This document shows, piece after piece, positions 1-8,657 of a DNA stretch of 64,000 nt. Position 1 is the first letter of the stretch. Each line of letters starts with the position of its first letter. Source of the DNA: Planctomycetota bacterium (GTDB taxonomy: Bacteria; Planctomycetota; SZUA-567; H5-PLA8); the NCBI GenBank assembly GCA_023150555.1, contig JAKLKQ010000005.1, positions 105,467-169,466 on the forward strand. The letters are read 5' to 3'. The translations under genes and the position numbers were made by a program. The notes beneath the pieces are model-generated. The model was not told the DNA's origin. It did no database searches and was given only the letters and a program-made list of their open reading frames with translations.

Positions 1-2
1 AC

Positions 3-320
3 CAGTACGTGGGCCGGAACGCCCTGGACGCCGCGACCCTCGATCGCTTCGTGCTCTCCACGTTGCACGTGGATTACGACCGCGACCTGGAATCCGATCT
101 TGCCCTCGCCTCCCTGCCTTCCGAGCAGGCCGAGCCGCTCCTCGAATGGGTCAACGAGGTTCGGGAAAAGATCGTCCGCAACAAGATTCGCCGGGTGGCG
201 AGCACGCGCCTGATCGTGAACGCCATCGCCGCATTGAAAGCTGGGCGCGACCTCACGGACATCCAGGCGCGGTACTTCCTGGACTGGTCCGCCGACGAGA
301 AAGCGAAGGTGTGCGCATGA
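3..320 (+). CDS. CobS/MoxR-like AAA+ ATPase, C-terminal part (5' truncated by window)
   Basis: The frame is open at the left edge and the first residues read QYVGRNALDAATLDRF, a segment typical of the C-terminal part of CobS/MoxR-like AAA+ ATPases found in phages. The ATPase core with its Walker motifs must lie to the left. The remaining 90 or so residues are helical and end at a TGA that overlaps the next start codon (ATGA), so the two genes are translationally coupled. Such ATPases often precede a Zn-finger protein like the next gene. The family call is inference from a short segment; the substrate is unknown. Confidence 0.6.
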   Translation, partial: QYVGRNALDAATLDRFVLSTLHVDYDRDLESDLALASLPSEQAEPLLEWVNEVREKIVRNKIRRVASTRLIVNAIAALKAGRDLTDIQARYFLDWSADEKAKVCA

Positions 321-1471
321 AATCGCGGCGCATCCCCGCCTTCTATCCTGGCCGTTGCCGGATTTGCGGCAAGGCCATCGCCAAGGGCACGGAAATCTAC
401 TTCCGGAAGCACTTTGGGTTGCGTTGCCTCGACTGCGGGCCGCACACGGATGCCGACGAACGGCTGCCTTCCAAGCGTACAACCGCCAGGACGAAGCTGC
501 GCCCGAAGCCAGCCCCAGCGCCCGAACCAGCCAAACCCCAATGGACACCCTTCAATGGCGACGGGCGTTTCAAGCCCGTGGACGATGCGCCGGGCTTCAA
601 CGCGAAGGATCGCGCGGCGCGCGAAGGCGAGGATGGCATCCATCGGATCGAGTACGGCTCGGTGCGCGAGATCGTCGAGGATGCGCTGAGCGATTACGCG
701 CAGACCCTCTCGAATCAGGAACGCCTCCGCGAAATCCAAGCCCAAGCCTTCACCGGCTCGAACAAGTGGTCGAACTTCTTCACGCGAGAAAAGCTCCTTG
801 ATCAGGTCTTCAGTCCCGCCCCGGAACTCAGTCTCGTTGTCGAACGGATGCGCGAGCGGCTCGTCGGGATGCTGGACCTGCCGACTCGGCCCCGGCGAAA
901 GGTCCGGCGCGGCCTCGACTGTGGCGATGAACTCAATGTGGACCGCTGGCTTGCGCGCGATCCCTTCGCTTGGGAGCGCGTCGAGAAGTCCCCGGAACCG
1001 CGCCGGACCCTCACGATTGGGTGTAACGTCTCGGTTCATTTCGCCATTACGCCCGAACAGTTGCTCTATCGCGGCGCTGCCGCCGTGGCCTTGGCCGACT
1101 ATCTGACCCAACAAGGCTGCAACGTCGGCATCGCGCTCTTCAAGGTCTCGGACGAACCGACCAATCTGGTGCGCGAGGGCGTCGTTCGCTGCGACCTGAA
1201 AGCCCCGGACATGCCCCTGGACCTTTCGGCGGTCACCTTCTCGCTCTGCGAGATCGCCTTTTACCGCTGCGCCGTGGTCTTCGCCGGTGCGCGCCGGTGG
1301 CCGGGCAACCTCGCCAAAGGGTTGGGTGCGCCGATTACGCTCCCGCCGCAGGACCGCGCCAGCGTGGATTTCCTGATCGACAGTGACGTACTGGGGGAGG
1401 ACGCCGCCCTGGAATGGCTTAAGCGGCACATGGAGGTCGAACGAAGCGGGCCGCGGAACCCGCATGGGTGA
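317..1471 (+). CDS. Phage zinc-finger protein of unknown function
   Basis: A 384-aa protein whose ATG overlaps the stop of the AAA+ gene by four bases. The N-terminus carries two Cys pairs (C14/C17 and C37/C40) in a short treble-clef-like arrangement, probably binding zinc. A basic Pro/Arg/Lys-rich linker follows, then a large globular domain (about residues 110-375) with beta-strand and helix periodicity. The pairing with a CobS-like ATPase resembles phage early modules in which the ATPase works with a partner of unknown biochemical role. I recognise no catalytic motif. A longer upstream start would overlap the ATPase gene and is less likely. Confidence 0.6.
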   Translation: MKSRRIPAFYPGRCRICGKAIAKGTEIYFRKHFGLRCLDCGPHTDADERLPSKRTTARTKLRPKPAPAPEPAKPQWTPFNGDGRFKPVDDAPGFNAKDRAAREGEDGIHRIEYGSVREIVEDALSDYAQTLSNQERLREIQAQAFTGSNKWSNFFTREKLLDQVFSPAPELSLVVERMRERLVGMLDLPTRPRRKVRRGLDCGDELNVDRWLARDPFAWERVEKSPEPRRTLTIGCNVSVHFAITPEQLLYRGAAAVALADYLTQQGCNVGIALFKVSDEPTNLVREGVVRCDLKAPDMPLDLSAVTFSLCEIAFYRCAVVFAGARRWPGNLAKGLGAPITLPPQDRASVDFLIDSDVLGEDAALEWLKRHMEVERSGPRNPHG

Positions 1472-1576
1472 ACTAAGGCGCTTAAAACGCGCCGGCCTCA
1501 AGCTACTCAAGCAGCGCACTTGAGAAGATGCTGAGGACGCGGCTTTTCGTGAACACAAATTTCAATGGAGGAACCC

Positions 1577-1972
1577 ATGTTTGAGGAAGCCGATTTGATC
1601 CACCGCTACACGCGCAAGCAAGCCATCGAGGACGGCGTGCTCGTGGACCTGCTGCAGGGCGAGACCGCCCCGCTGGTCAAGGAAGCCGGATTCAGGCTCC
1701 ACGTGGCCATGACCGCCACTGCCTTCTCGGAAGCGGTCGCGCCCATCGGCGGAGAACTCCCACCCGGACAAGACCTCAAGGGACGGCTCTGGGATGTCCT
1801 GATGGTTCTCCGGACAAGGATTCGGGCCGCTCCTGACGGCGAGGATCGGCTGCATTTCAAAGTGAGCGTTTGGGACGGTGAGAAGCGAAGAGAGGTTCCG
1901 CTCTGGGCGCTATGTGGCCCCGGAGACGAAGGGGAACCGGTCATCACCATCATGCTCGAAGGGGAGGACTAG
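1577..1972 (+). CDS. DUF6573-like phage protein
   Basis: A 131-aa protein starting M-F-E-E-A-D-L-I-H-x-Y-T-R-x-Q-A-I-E-D-G-V-L-V-D-L, a pattern I associate with the DUF6573 family of small phage/plasmid proteins. An exact GGAGG lies five bases before this ATG, which decides the start over an in-frame ATG twelve bases upstream that would include the Shine-Dalgarno itself. It has no signal peptide, membrane segment or catalytic motif. It sits in the early operon ahead of a clamp-loader-like gene, so a part in DNA metabolism is possible but not shown. Confidence 0.6.
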   Translation: MFEEADLIHRYTRKQAIEDGVLVDLLQGETAPLVKEAGFRLHVAMTATAFSEAVAPIGGELPPGQDLKGRLWDVLMVLRTRIRAAPDGEDRLHFKVSVWDGEKRREVPLWALCGPGDEGEPVITIMLEGED

Positions 1973-1974
1973 TC

Positions 1975-2313
1975 ATGGACCTGTTCACGTTGAAGTACGC
2001 CGGAAAGAAGTACCGGATGTCGCTCGTGTCGCTGCATCCAGCGCACCAGGGGGACAAGCGCGACCCCAAGACCTACCTCGTGTCCTGCGGCGCGTACAAG
2101 CGCGAAGCCGTTTCGGGGCGCATGGTCTTCAAGGGACTCTCCCTGCAAGGGAATGTTCCGGTTGTCGAGCTGGTCCGCTGGGCACGCCGGAAGGGCTTCC
2201 TGAAATGGACTCGCCGTGGAGGGGCAAAGCATGAACGCAACGCTCAACGTCGAACTGCTGCACCAATTCCGGCAACGGCGGGCAGCGGGAGCGAGCGTAA
2301 AGTCGCTGGCTGA
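1975..2313 (+). CDS. Small phage hypothetical protein
   Basis: A 112-aa basic protein starting at an ATG three bases after the preceding stop, with GGGGAGGA just upstream. The first 75 residues (MDLFTLKYAGKKYRMSLVSL and onward) look like a compact beta-rich fold. The last 28 residues lie inside the first part of the next gene in a different frame and may be poorly constrained. No known domain recognised. The position suggests an early replication/recombination accessory role, but this is context only. Confidence 0.5.
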   Translation: MDLFTLKYAGKKYRMSLVSLHPAHQGDKRDPKTYLVSCGAYKREAVSGRMVFKGLSLQGNVPVVELVRWARRKGFLKWTRRGGAKHERNAQRRTAAPIPATAGSGSERKVAG

Positions 2314-3151
2314 CGAACTCGGCATTCCGTGGCAGCGCCTGGATAAGGCGCTTCGCCACGGGATCGCCGGCCGCGTGCCCGTTCCGGTCCAGGCCCCGCT
2401 CCCGCCTCCGAAAGCCGAACCGGAGCGTCCCATCGAGCCGGAACGCGCTGTCCTCGCCAAGCCTTTGCTACAAGGCAACGGGCTGCTGGCCGAGAAGTAC
2501 CGTCCCATCCGGCTCCAATCCATCTTCGGACAGCCGCAAATCGTCCGGCACTTGAAGGGTTTCGCAGCCGCGCCTTTCCCAGCCGCCTACCTCTTCTCTG
2601 GCGAGACGGGAACTGGAAAGACCTCGGCGGCCCTGGCGCTGGCGGCGGAACTCGGCTGCGACATGGACCAGAAGGAATTCGGCGGCGTGCAGGTCATCGC
2701 CAGCGGCGAGCAAAGCGCCGAGGCCGTGCGCGAGTGCAGCGAACGGATGTGGCTCTCGCCTATGTGCGGAAGCGGCTGGAAGGTCTTCATCCTGAACGAA
2801 GCCGAGCGGATGCACCTCCAGGCCGAGACGATCTGGCTGGACCGGCTAGAAAACATCCCGCCCAGGACGGTGATCGTCTTCACTACCAACCATGCCGAGA
2901 AGTTGAGCCAGCGGTTCCGCGACCGCTGCGTGCACCTGCCATTCGAGTCCGATGCGCGGCGGCTCCAGGAATCGGTTCGGGTGTTCCTCCAAAGGATTTG
3001 GAAGGCCGAGACAGGTAAAACGCCGAACGCCAAGCTGATCGAAGAGATCGTGGCTTCCTCGATGGTCGCGGGGCGCTTGAGCTACCGGCGCGCGGTGCAA
3101 TTCCTGCAACCCCACCTTCCACCCAAGCGTGAAAGTGGCCGGAAACGTTGA
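2231..3151 (+). CDS. Clamp-loader-like AAA+ ATPase (RFC small subunit/DnaX-like)
   Basis: A 306-aa protein. Residues 12-45 look like a helix-turn-helix. A Pro-rich linker leads to LAEKYRP (86-92), the segment that opens clamp-loader AAA+ domains. Walker A is GETGTGKT (124-131), the Walker B region reads FILNEAERM with Asn where Asp is usual, sensor 1 is FTTN, and QRFRDRC resembles the SRC arginine-finger motif. The product probably loads a clamp or remodels DNA at forks for the phage. The ATG at 2231 is preferred because GGAGGGG precedes it. The Walker B substitution could reduce hydrolysis. The next gene encodes a separate collar-like domain, as if one loader were split. Confidence 0.75.
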   Translation: MNATLNVELLHQFRQRRAAGASVKSLADELGIPWQRLDKALRHGIAGRVPVPVQAPLPPPKAEPERPIEPERAVLAKPLLQGNGLLAEKYRPIRLQSIFGQPQIVRHLKGFAAAPFPAAYLFSGETGTGKTSAALALAAELGCDMDQKEFGGVQVIASGEQSAEAVRECSERMWLSPMCGSGWKVFILNEAERMHLQAETIWLDRLENIPPRTVIVFTTNHAEKLSQRFRDRCVHLPFESDARRLQESVRVFLQRIWKAETGKTPNAKLIEEIVASSMVAGRLSYRRAVQFLQPHLPPKRESGRKR

Positions 3152-3178
3152 TTCCCGCACTCTGAAAGGACGAAATGA

Positions 3179-3730
3179 ATGCGCGCACACATCACGACGA
3201 CACGGGGCTATTCCCTTCTTGAAGTCGCTTCGGCGCTACAGAAAGCCATTCGCCGTAACGACCCCAAGCTCGCCGGGTATTGGGCGATTGAACTCTTCGA
3301 GAGCGGGTTCCAAGCGTACCTATGGCGCAGACTCCTTACGATCAGCGCCGAAGACTGTTGGGGCGTCATCACGCATGAAGTCGAGGCGCTGTATCGGTCT
3401 TGGGCAATCATCCATAAACAGAAATCGGGAGGCGGGAGAATCTTCGCCGCCAAGGCGGTCATTCTCCTCTCCCAGGCCCGCAAGTGCCGTGACGCGGACC
3501 ACCTGACCAATCTGGTGTACGACGCCAAGAAGGTGGACGACAAAAAGCTCGAAGCGGACCTCGTGGCCGCACGGGACAATATCCAACCGATCCCGGACTA
3601 CGCCTTTGACTGCCATACCAGCAAAGGACGGAAGGCCGGGAAGACGAAACAGGACTTCTTCCGGGACGAGCAGAAGGCGCTCAAGCCCCGCGAGAAGGGC
3701 CTCTTTGACGATCTAGTGGATGAAGCGTGA
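3179..3730 (+). CDS. Stand-alone MgsA/WHIP C-terminal-like protein
   Basis: A 183-aa protein with a leading segment (Y-S-L-L-E-V-A-S-A-L-Q-K-A-I-R-R-N-D, then A-x-Y-W, L-W-R-R-L, S-A-E-D) resembling the C-terminal tetramerisation/helical domain of MgsA/RarA/WHIP AAA+ proteins, which here lacks its ATPase domain. The preceding gene supplies an AAA+ module, so the two may form one complex acting at stalled or phage replication forks; that is inference. AAGGA lies eight bases before the chosen ATG. The C-terminus is Lys-rich and ends with acidic residues. No membrane segments. Confidence 0.55.
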   Translation: MRAHITTTRGYSLLEVASALQKAIRRNDPKLAGYWAIELFESGFQAYLWRRLLTISAEDCWGVITHEVEALYRSWAIIHKQKSGGGRIFAAKAVILLSQARKCRDADHLTNLVYDAKKVDDKKLEADLVAARDNIQPIPDYAFDCHTSKGRKAGKTKQDFFRDEQKALKPREKGLFDDLVDEA

Positions 3731-3741
3731 GGCGATTCGTT

Positions 3742-4122
3742 TCAGGTCAGCAGCCATCGGACAAGGAGAACGCCAACAAGCGCGAGGAGCATCCAAATCG
3801 CCACGATGAGAACGACTCCGCGCCAATCCTTGGCGGGTTTCTGCAATTGTTGCCGCGCAACCTCGGCTTCGCACTCCTCCCATATCTCGGTGGGGATGAG
3901 CTTGTAAGTCAGCCATATTCCGAAAGGTACGAGCAGGATGTCATCCAAATGGCCGATGACCGGAAGAAAATCCGGGATGAGATCAATGGGCGCGAGCAAG
4001 TAAAGTACCGTCAATAGGCCGCACGCCTTGGCATACCAGGGCGTCCTTGGGTGCTTCATTGCCAACACCAGCACTGCCGCTTTGGCTTTGAGGGCGCTGG
4101 CCCGCTCGCGCAGGGTGGGCAT
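3742..4122 (-). CDS. DUF1232 (YkvA-type) membrane protein
   Basis: A 126-aa protein on the strand opposite the phage operon. It contains the family signature YLLAPIDLIPDFLPVIGHLDD in the first half, preceded by a helical basic segment, and a strongly hydrophobic C-terminal helix (GVVLIVAIWMLLALVGVLLV) that should span the membrane. DUF1232 proteins are small membrane proteins of unclear function. A reverse-oriented gene in the middle of a phage early region suggests a lysogenically expressed moron or a later insertion. The family assignment is firm; the role is unknown. Confidence 0.8.
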   Translation of the reverse strand: MPTLRERASALKAKAAVLVLAMKHPRTPWYAKACGLLTVLYLLAPIDLIPDFLPVIGHLDDILLVPFGIWLTYKLIPTEIWEECEAEVARQQLQKPAKDWRGVVLIVAIWMLLALVGVLLVRWLLT

Positions 4123-4288
4123 TTACCCGTCCCTCCCGATGGATGAACACTTCTCAGCCGGTTCTAAATTCCCTGAAACAATAGATCAAAGACCAGAATT
4201 CAATACTCCTCATAGGGGACAGAATCAGACTCCAAAGGGGCCTTTACAAAGCACGGGAACGTTTTTCCTGAGCCAATGGAAGGCATCC

Positions 4289-4762
4289 ATGACGTCTCAG
4301 ACCCTCAAAGACCGGATGGTCCTCCTACTCATCAATGGCATGAGTAACGAGGCCGCTGAAGGGTTCTGCATTCAGCAGGGACAGGCGGCTGAGCAAGCCC
4401 GATCCATTGTGGCCGAGGCCCGCAAGCGGATCACAGTGGCCGCCGATTACACGCGGGATGAACAGATCGGCAAGGCGGTCATGCGCCTGGAAGACCTCTA
4501 CGCCAAAAGCATGGCCGGGCAGGACATCCGCACCGCTCTCCAGGCGCAACGCGAACTCAATCGCCTGCTCTCCCTGTACGCCGACGTGCGCCGGGACGAC
4601 TCGCCCAACGAGGACCTGGACGCTCCCGCCATGCGCCGCCAACTGGACTTGATGGCCGCCTACCTGGTTCCCCTGAAACTCGCCGACCCGACTTATCCGG
4701 TGGAAGAACATGCGCGGATCGCCGCAGAAATCATCAGGCTCCACGGCCTCGCGGGCGTATGA
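4289..4762 (+). CDS. Putative terminase small subunit
   Basis: A 157-aa helical protein directly upstream of, and overlapping by 53 bases, the large terminase gene. It opens with a helical segment (L-K-D-R-M-V-L-L-L-I-N-G-M-S-N-E-A-A) followed by a second helix and long helices with heptad character, as expected for a DNA-binding, oligomerising small terminase. The chosen ATG has GGAAGG at a suitable distance; the frame is open further upstream but that part has no coding character. The call is mainly positional, with no family motif I can name. Confidence 0.5.
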   Translation: MTSQTLKDRMVLLLINGMSNEAAEGFCIQQGQAAEQARSIVAEARKRITVAADYTRDEQIGKAVMRLEDLYAKSMAGQDIRTALQAQRELNRLLSLYADVRRDDSPNEDLDAPAMRRQLDLMAAYLVPLKLADPTYPVEEHARIAAEIIRLHGLAGV

Positions 4763-6812
4763 CCGCAAAAAGTCCAGGTCGCGCGAACGCGAGCGCACGC
4801 TTACGCTCGCGGGCCAGGACATCGCGCCTTGCCCCCCGCCCAAGGACCTGGCGCGCCGCGCCAAAGCGGACGGCGATTTTCGGTTCTTCTGCGAGAGTTA
4901 CTTTCCCAAGCTCTTCACGCTGCCCTGGAGCGACGATCACCTGCGCGTGATCCGCAAGATCGAGCGCGCCGTCCTGCATTGCGAAACTTTCGCCGTGGCC
5001 ATGCCGCGCGGCAGCGGGAAGACCACGCTCTGCCAGACCGCCGTTCTCTGGGCCATTCTCACCGGAAAACATCCATTCGTCTTTCTGGTCGCCTCGACCC
5101 AGGAATACGCGCTCTCGATGCTCGGCAACATCAAAAGCCACTTATCCACCAGCGACAGACTCTTGGACGATTACCCGGAGGCCATCTACCCGATCCGCAG
5201 TCTGGAAGGCGAGAGCCGCCGCTGTTCCGGCCAGCGGTATTATGGGCGTCTTACCTACATTGGCTGGACCGCAGATGAAATCGTGATGCCCACGATTCCC
5301 GGCAGCCGGTGCGCCGGGGCCATCGTGCGGGTCTCTGGCATCACGGGGAACATCCGTGGGGCAATGTTCATCCGGCCTGATGGCTCCTCGGTTCGTCCGA
5401 CGCTGGCGATCATTGACGACCCCCAAACCGATCAGTCGGCGCGGTCTCTGTCCCAGACTCAAGAGCGCCTCGCCATCGTCAACGGTGCGATTGCAGGGCT
5501 GTCCGGTCCCGGCAAACGCACGGCAATGATTATGCCCTGCACCGTTATTCGGGCCGGCGACCTAGCCGATCAGGTTCTCAACCGCGAAAAGAATCCTCTC
5601 TGGCAGGGCGAGCGCACGAAGCTGGTCTATGCCTTTCCGAAGAACGAGAAGCTCTGGGAAGAGTATGCGCGCATCCGCGCGGAGTCGCTACGCAATGACG
5701 GGGATGGCCATGAGGCGACGGAGTTCTACGCGCAACGGCGTGCGGCGATGGACGAAGGTGCGTTGATCGCTTGGCGTGAGCGGTACAACACGGACGAACT
5801 CTCCGCTGTTCAGCACGCCATGAACCTCAAGTTCCGCAACGAGGCTGCCTTCTGGGCCGAGTATCAGAATGAGCCGTTACCCGAAAAGACGCTCGAAGAC
5901 GAAGGCTTGCTCACGCCCGACCAGATCGCGAGCAAGCTCAACGGCCACAAACGCGGTGAAGTTCCTATCGGCTGCAACCACCTGACGATGTTCATTGACG
6001 TACAAGGAAAACTTCTCTTCTACTGCATCTGTGGCTGGGAAGATGATTTCACCGGGTACGTGTTGGACTACGGGGCCTATCCGGAACAGAAGCGCGCATA
6101 CTTCACTCTGCGTGAGGCGCAACGAACCCTTCAAAGCGTCGCGAAAGGTGCTGGCCTGGAAGGCGCGATCTACGCTGGCCTGGAATCGCTCGCCATTGAG
6201 CACCTCGGCCGGGAATGGCGGCGCGATGACGGAGCCATGATGCGGGTTGGCCTATGCTTGGTTGACGCCAACTGGGGCACGTCCACCGATGTCGTGTACC
6301 AGTTCTGCCGTCAGAGCCAGTATTCGGCGGTGCTGATGCCGAGCCATGGGCGCTTTGTCGGCGCGGGCAGCAAGCCATTCTCCGACTACGTTCGACGCCC
6401 CGGTGAGCGGGTGGGTTTGAACTGGCGCATCCCCGGCGTGCAGGGCAAGCGGGCAGTCCGCCACGTGGTCTTCGACGCGAACTACTGGAAGAGCTTCGTT
6501 CATTCTCGCTTGTCGGTTGCGATGGGCGACCGTGGCTGCCTGTCGCTCTTTGGCCGAGACCCTGACTCGCACCGTCTCTTTGCCGATCACCTTGCGTCTG
6601 AGTACCGCGTGCGAACGGAAGGCCGTGGGCGAGTGGTGGATGAATGGCGGCTTCGCCCCGAAGTACGAGACAACCATTGGCTTGATGGGTTGACGGGCTG
6701 CGCCGTTGCGGGAGCAATCCAGGGCGTCAGTCTTTTAGGTAGTTGTGCAGCGGCCCAGAATAGGCCAGCAAGGGTGAAGCTATCTTCACTACGCCGTAAG
6801 AAACCTACATGA
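4710..6812 (+). CDS. Phage terminase large subunit (GpA-like)
   Basis: A 700-aa DNA-packaging motor protein: the N-terminal ATPase translocates DNA into the procapsid and the C-terminal nuclease cuts the concatemer. Walker A is MPRGSGKTT at residues 98-106. Walker B is LAIIDDPQ near residue 232, followed by TDQSARS. The C-terminal half contains a strand MFIDVQGK with an acidic residue expected of the RNase H-like nuclease. The length matches lambda GpA-type terminases. The first 45 residues are basic and low in complexity. The gene overlaps the small subunit, consistent with coupling. AT-rich cargo follows immediately on the opposite strand. Confidence 0.88.
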   Translation: MRGSPQKSSGSTASRAYDRKKSRSRERERTLTLAGQDIAPCPPPKDLARRAKADGDFRFFCESYFPKLFTLPWSDDHLRVIRKIERAVLHCETFAVAMPRGSGKTTLCQTAVLWAILTGKHPFVFLVASTQEYALSMLGNIKSHLSTSDRLLDDYPEAIYPIRSLEGESRRCSGQRYYGRLTYIGWTADEIVMPTIPGSRCAGAIVRVSGITGNIRGAMFIRPDGSSVRPTLAIIDDPQTDQSARSLSQTQERLAIVNGAIAGLSGPGKRTAMIMPCTVIRAGDLADQVLNREKNPLWQGERTKLVYAFPKNEKLWEEYARIRAESLRNDGDGHEATEFYAQRRAAMDEGALIAWRERYNTDELSAVQHAMNLKFRNEAAFWAEYQNEPLPEKTLEDEGLLTPDQIASKLNGHKRGEVPIGCNHLTMFIDVQGKLLFYCICGWEDDFTGYVLDYGAYPEQKRAYFTLREAQRTLQSVAKGAGLEGAIYAGLESLAIEHLGREWRRDDGAMMRVGLCLVDANWGTSTDVVYQFCRQSQYSAVLMPSHGRFVGAGSKPFSDYVRRPGERVGLNWRIPGVQGKRAVRHVVFDANYWKSFVHSRLSVAMGDRGCLSLFGRDPDSHRLFADHLASEYRVRTEGRGRVVDEWRLRPEVRDNHWLDGLTGCAVAGAIQGVSLLGSCAAAQNRPARVKLSSLRRKKPT

Positions 6813-6842
6813 GCGAATACTTTGGACAGCCTTAGTTGACAT

Positions 6843-8309
6843 CTATGCTTTTGATGCAGACGGTTTATTGTCCAGTCGTGCGTCAACAAGAACCACGTGT
6901 GGATCTTTCTGAATGCCCAGTTCCTTAAGGACGCCTTCTACCCGAATCAATTCTTCCTCAGTGAAATAGACAATCACCTTGAAGCCGACCTTTGCATCGC
7001 TTGCCTTCTTGTAAATTTCTATTTGCTTTTGAAGGTTCCGCTTGAGCTGGGTGTTGGACGCCAATTTGAACTCTACCAAAGTCTTATCCGAAGCTCCGCG
7101 AGAAATCTTAAAGTCAGCAGGCCCCCTCCCGTCGTCTACCTCTCGGCTAACATCTGAGGGAGTTCCATGCCAAACAAGTCGAAACAGAATGTGAATATCC
7201 CTCTCTTGCCTAATTGGTTTTTCCTCTGGATCATAGAAAATCTTGTGACCACCCTTTGTTTCAATGACATCCTTAAAGAATCTGATTTTCTCCCGTGTTT
7301 CGTTTTCCGTTGTTCCGGGGATTTGGTAAAAGGCTGTTTCTTCGCTTAAGAGGTTCGCAAGTGCGCCGAACTGCTTTACGTATAGAAATCCCGATTCCTG
7401 TACCTTGAGCGAGCTGCTGGCAATTGCTTCTTCTCCCGCATCTTCCTTCTGTTTTATGTAGTAATCAATAAGTTGCGGATACTTACTAAAAACCGACGAA
7501 ACTGCTCGATTGAATTCCTCAGCGGTCATCTCTGCATTTTCAGGAATCACGGAAACAAAATAGTTGTTTATCTCTGCTCTTAGCTGCTCGTTTTCAATTG
7601 CGTCGGGAATATCCTCGAACCTTCGCATCATATCGCCATGGTTTATCCAGGTATCATCCTTCGTGAGAATATCCTTGGGAGTCAGAAGAACGAAGTCCTT
7701 ATTGAAGTATGGAAGCCTGTAGTTCTTGGGCATCCAGCGTTCAGTATCGTAGCTGAAACAGGCACGTGATACCGAAACCGAACGTACAAGGTCTTCCGGG
7801 AGACAATTTTCGGCGAAGGAGGAAGTGTATTTTAGCAGGTAGTCCTTAATCAGATTTGTGGTGAAGTCGCTAATCATATCTCTTCCAACTCCGGATCGGA
7901 TCAAGCAGAGCTTTTCCAAATGGCTTCCTTTGGTGATTTTTTCGTTGCCGAAATTTTGGAAGACGTGAACAAGGTTTGCATCAAGGGCGCGAGCAAAGCC
8001 ATTGCCCAACCCGCGCCCACTGTTTTGAGTTTCACAGAAGCCGAGCCAGTTTTGCTTAACCTCGCTGAAGCAATACCAGGCTCTAATCAGAGCTGGAGAA
8101 ATACTTCCTTGCTCAGATTTGGTTCGTAGAAATCGGAGATAACGAATAATGTCATCGTGGAGGTTTTGGTACTCATGCTTTTCGCTGTTAAATAGTAGAA
8201 ATGGGTCAATGAACAGGGGCAGGTCGGTTACCAACGAAATGTTAAACGCTCCATATTCCTCCAAAACATCTTCGGAAACATTGAAAAAGTCAGAGAAGTA
8301 AATGTGCAT
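6843..8309 (-). CDS. AT-rich moron: predicted PD-(D/E)XK (RecB/Cas4-like) nuclease
   Basis: A 488-aa protein on the minus strand, interrupting the plus-strand terminase-portal order, with base composition clearly more AT-rich than both neighbours. The N-terminal 350 residues are a helical domain I do not recognise. The C-terminus has GPADF with D399, LVEFK with E413 and K415, then Q429-x3-Y433: the D...ExK...QxxxY layout of RecB/Cas4-like PD-(D/E)XK nucleases. A nuclease of alien composition inserted convergently in a phage late operon is typical of morons that block competing phages. The defence function is inference. An ATG nine bases upstream is an alternative start. Confidence 0.6.
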   Translation of the reverse strand: MHIYFSDFFNVSEDVLEEYGAFNISLVTDLPLFIDPFLLFNSEKHEYQNLHDDIIRYLRFLRTKSEQGSISPALIRAWYCFSEVKQNWLGFCETQNSGRGLGNGFARALDANLVHVFQNFGNEKITKGSHLEKLCLIRSGVGRDMISDFTTNLIKDYLLKYTSSFAENCLPEDLVRSVSVSRACFSYDTERWMPKNYRLPYFNKDFVLLTPKDILTKDDTWINHGDMMRRFEDIPDAIENEQLRAEINNYFVSVIPENAEMTAEEFNRAVSSVFSKYPQLIDYYIKQKEDAGEEAIASSSLKVQESGFLYVKQFGALANLLSEETAFYQIPGTTENETREKIRFFKDVIETKGGHKIFYDPEEKPIRQERDIHILFRLVWHGTPSDVSREVDDGRGPADFKISRGASDKTLVEFKLASNTQLKRNLQKQIEIYKKASDAKVGFKVIVYFTEEELIRVEGVLKELGIQKDPHVVLVDARLDNKPSASKA

Positions 8310-8453
8310 AGTCGGCATCCACGACAAACACCAATCACGCAGTTCGCCACACAAGGTCTAGTGTTAGCCGACCCCGTTGAAGGCTCCCATTCTGGCTTAT
8401 CTTGTCCCCTTTTTCCATGCAGTCAGGCCTTTTTTCGTGCGGAGAGACTCGGC

Positions 8454-8657
8454 ATGGGCGACGAAGACGATCTCAAAGACACGATCCGCGAGAACGCCAA
8501 GGGGCCGGCGAAGGCCGCTGGCGACTCCGGCAGCGTTGAGCAGCACCCCCTCCGCGACCAGATCGAAGCCGACCGCTACCTGAACGCCAAGAAGGCGGCC
8601 AAGGCCAAGCGCCTGGGCATGCGCATCACCAAACTCGTGCCGCCGGGGACCGCGTAA
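8454..8657 (+). CDS. gpW-position small head protein
   Basis: A 67-aa protein between terminase and portal, the place of lambda gpW-like head-completion proteins. It has an acidic start (MGDEDDLKD), a helix ending in L-R-D-Q-I-E-A-D-R-Y-L, and a basic C-terminus with RITKLVPPGTA. The stop TAA overlaps the portal ATG by one base (TAATG), so the genes are coupled. Frame upstream of the ATG is not coding-like. The function is inferred from position and size only. Confidence 0.55.
   Translation: MGDEDDLKDTIRENAKGPAKAAGDSGSVEQHPLRDQIEADRYLNAKKAAKAKRLGMRITKLVPPGTA

Noticed and set aside
74..1558. Long minus-strand open frame (494 aa) opposite the first phage genes
   Set aside because: GC-rich DNA produces long open frames opposite real genes; it has no recognisable motif and lies opposite two supported genes.
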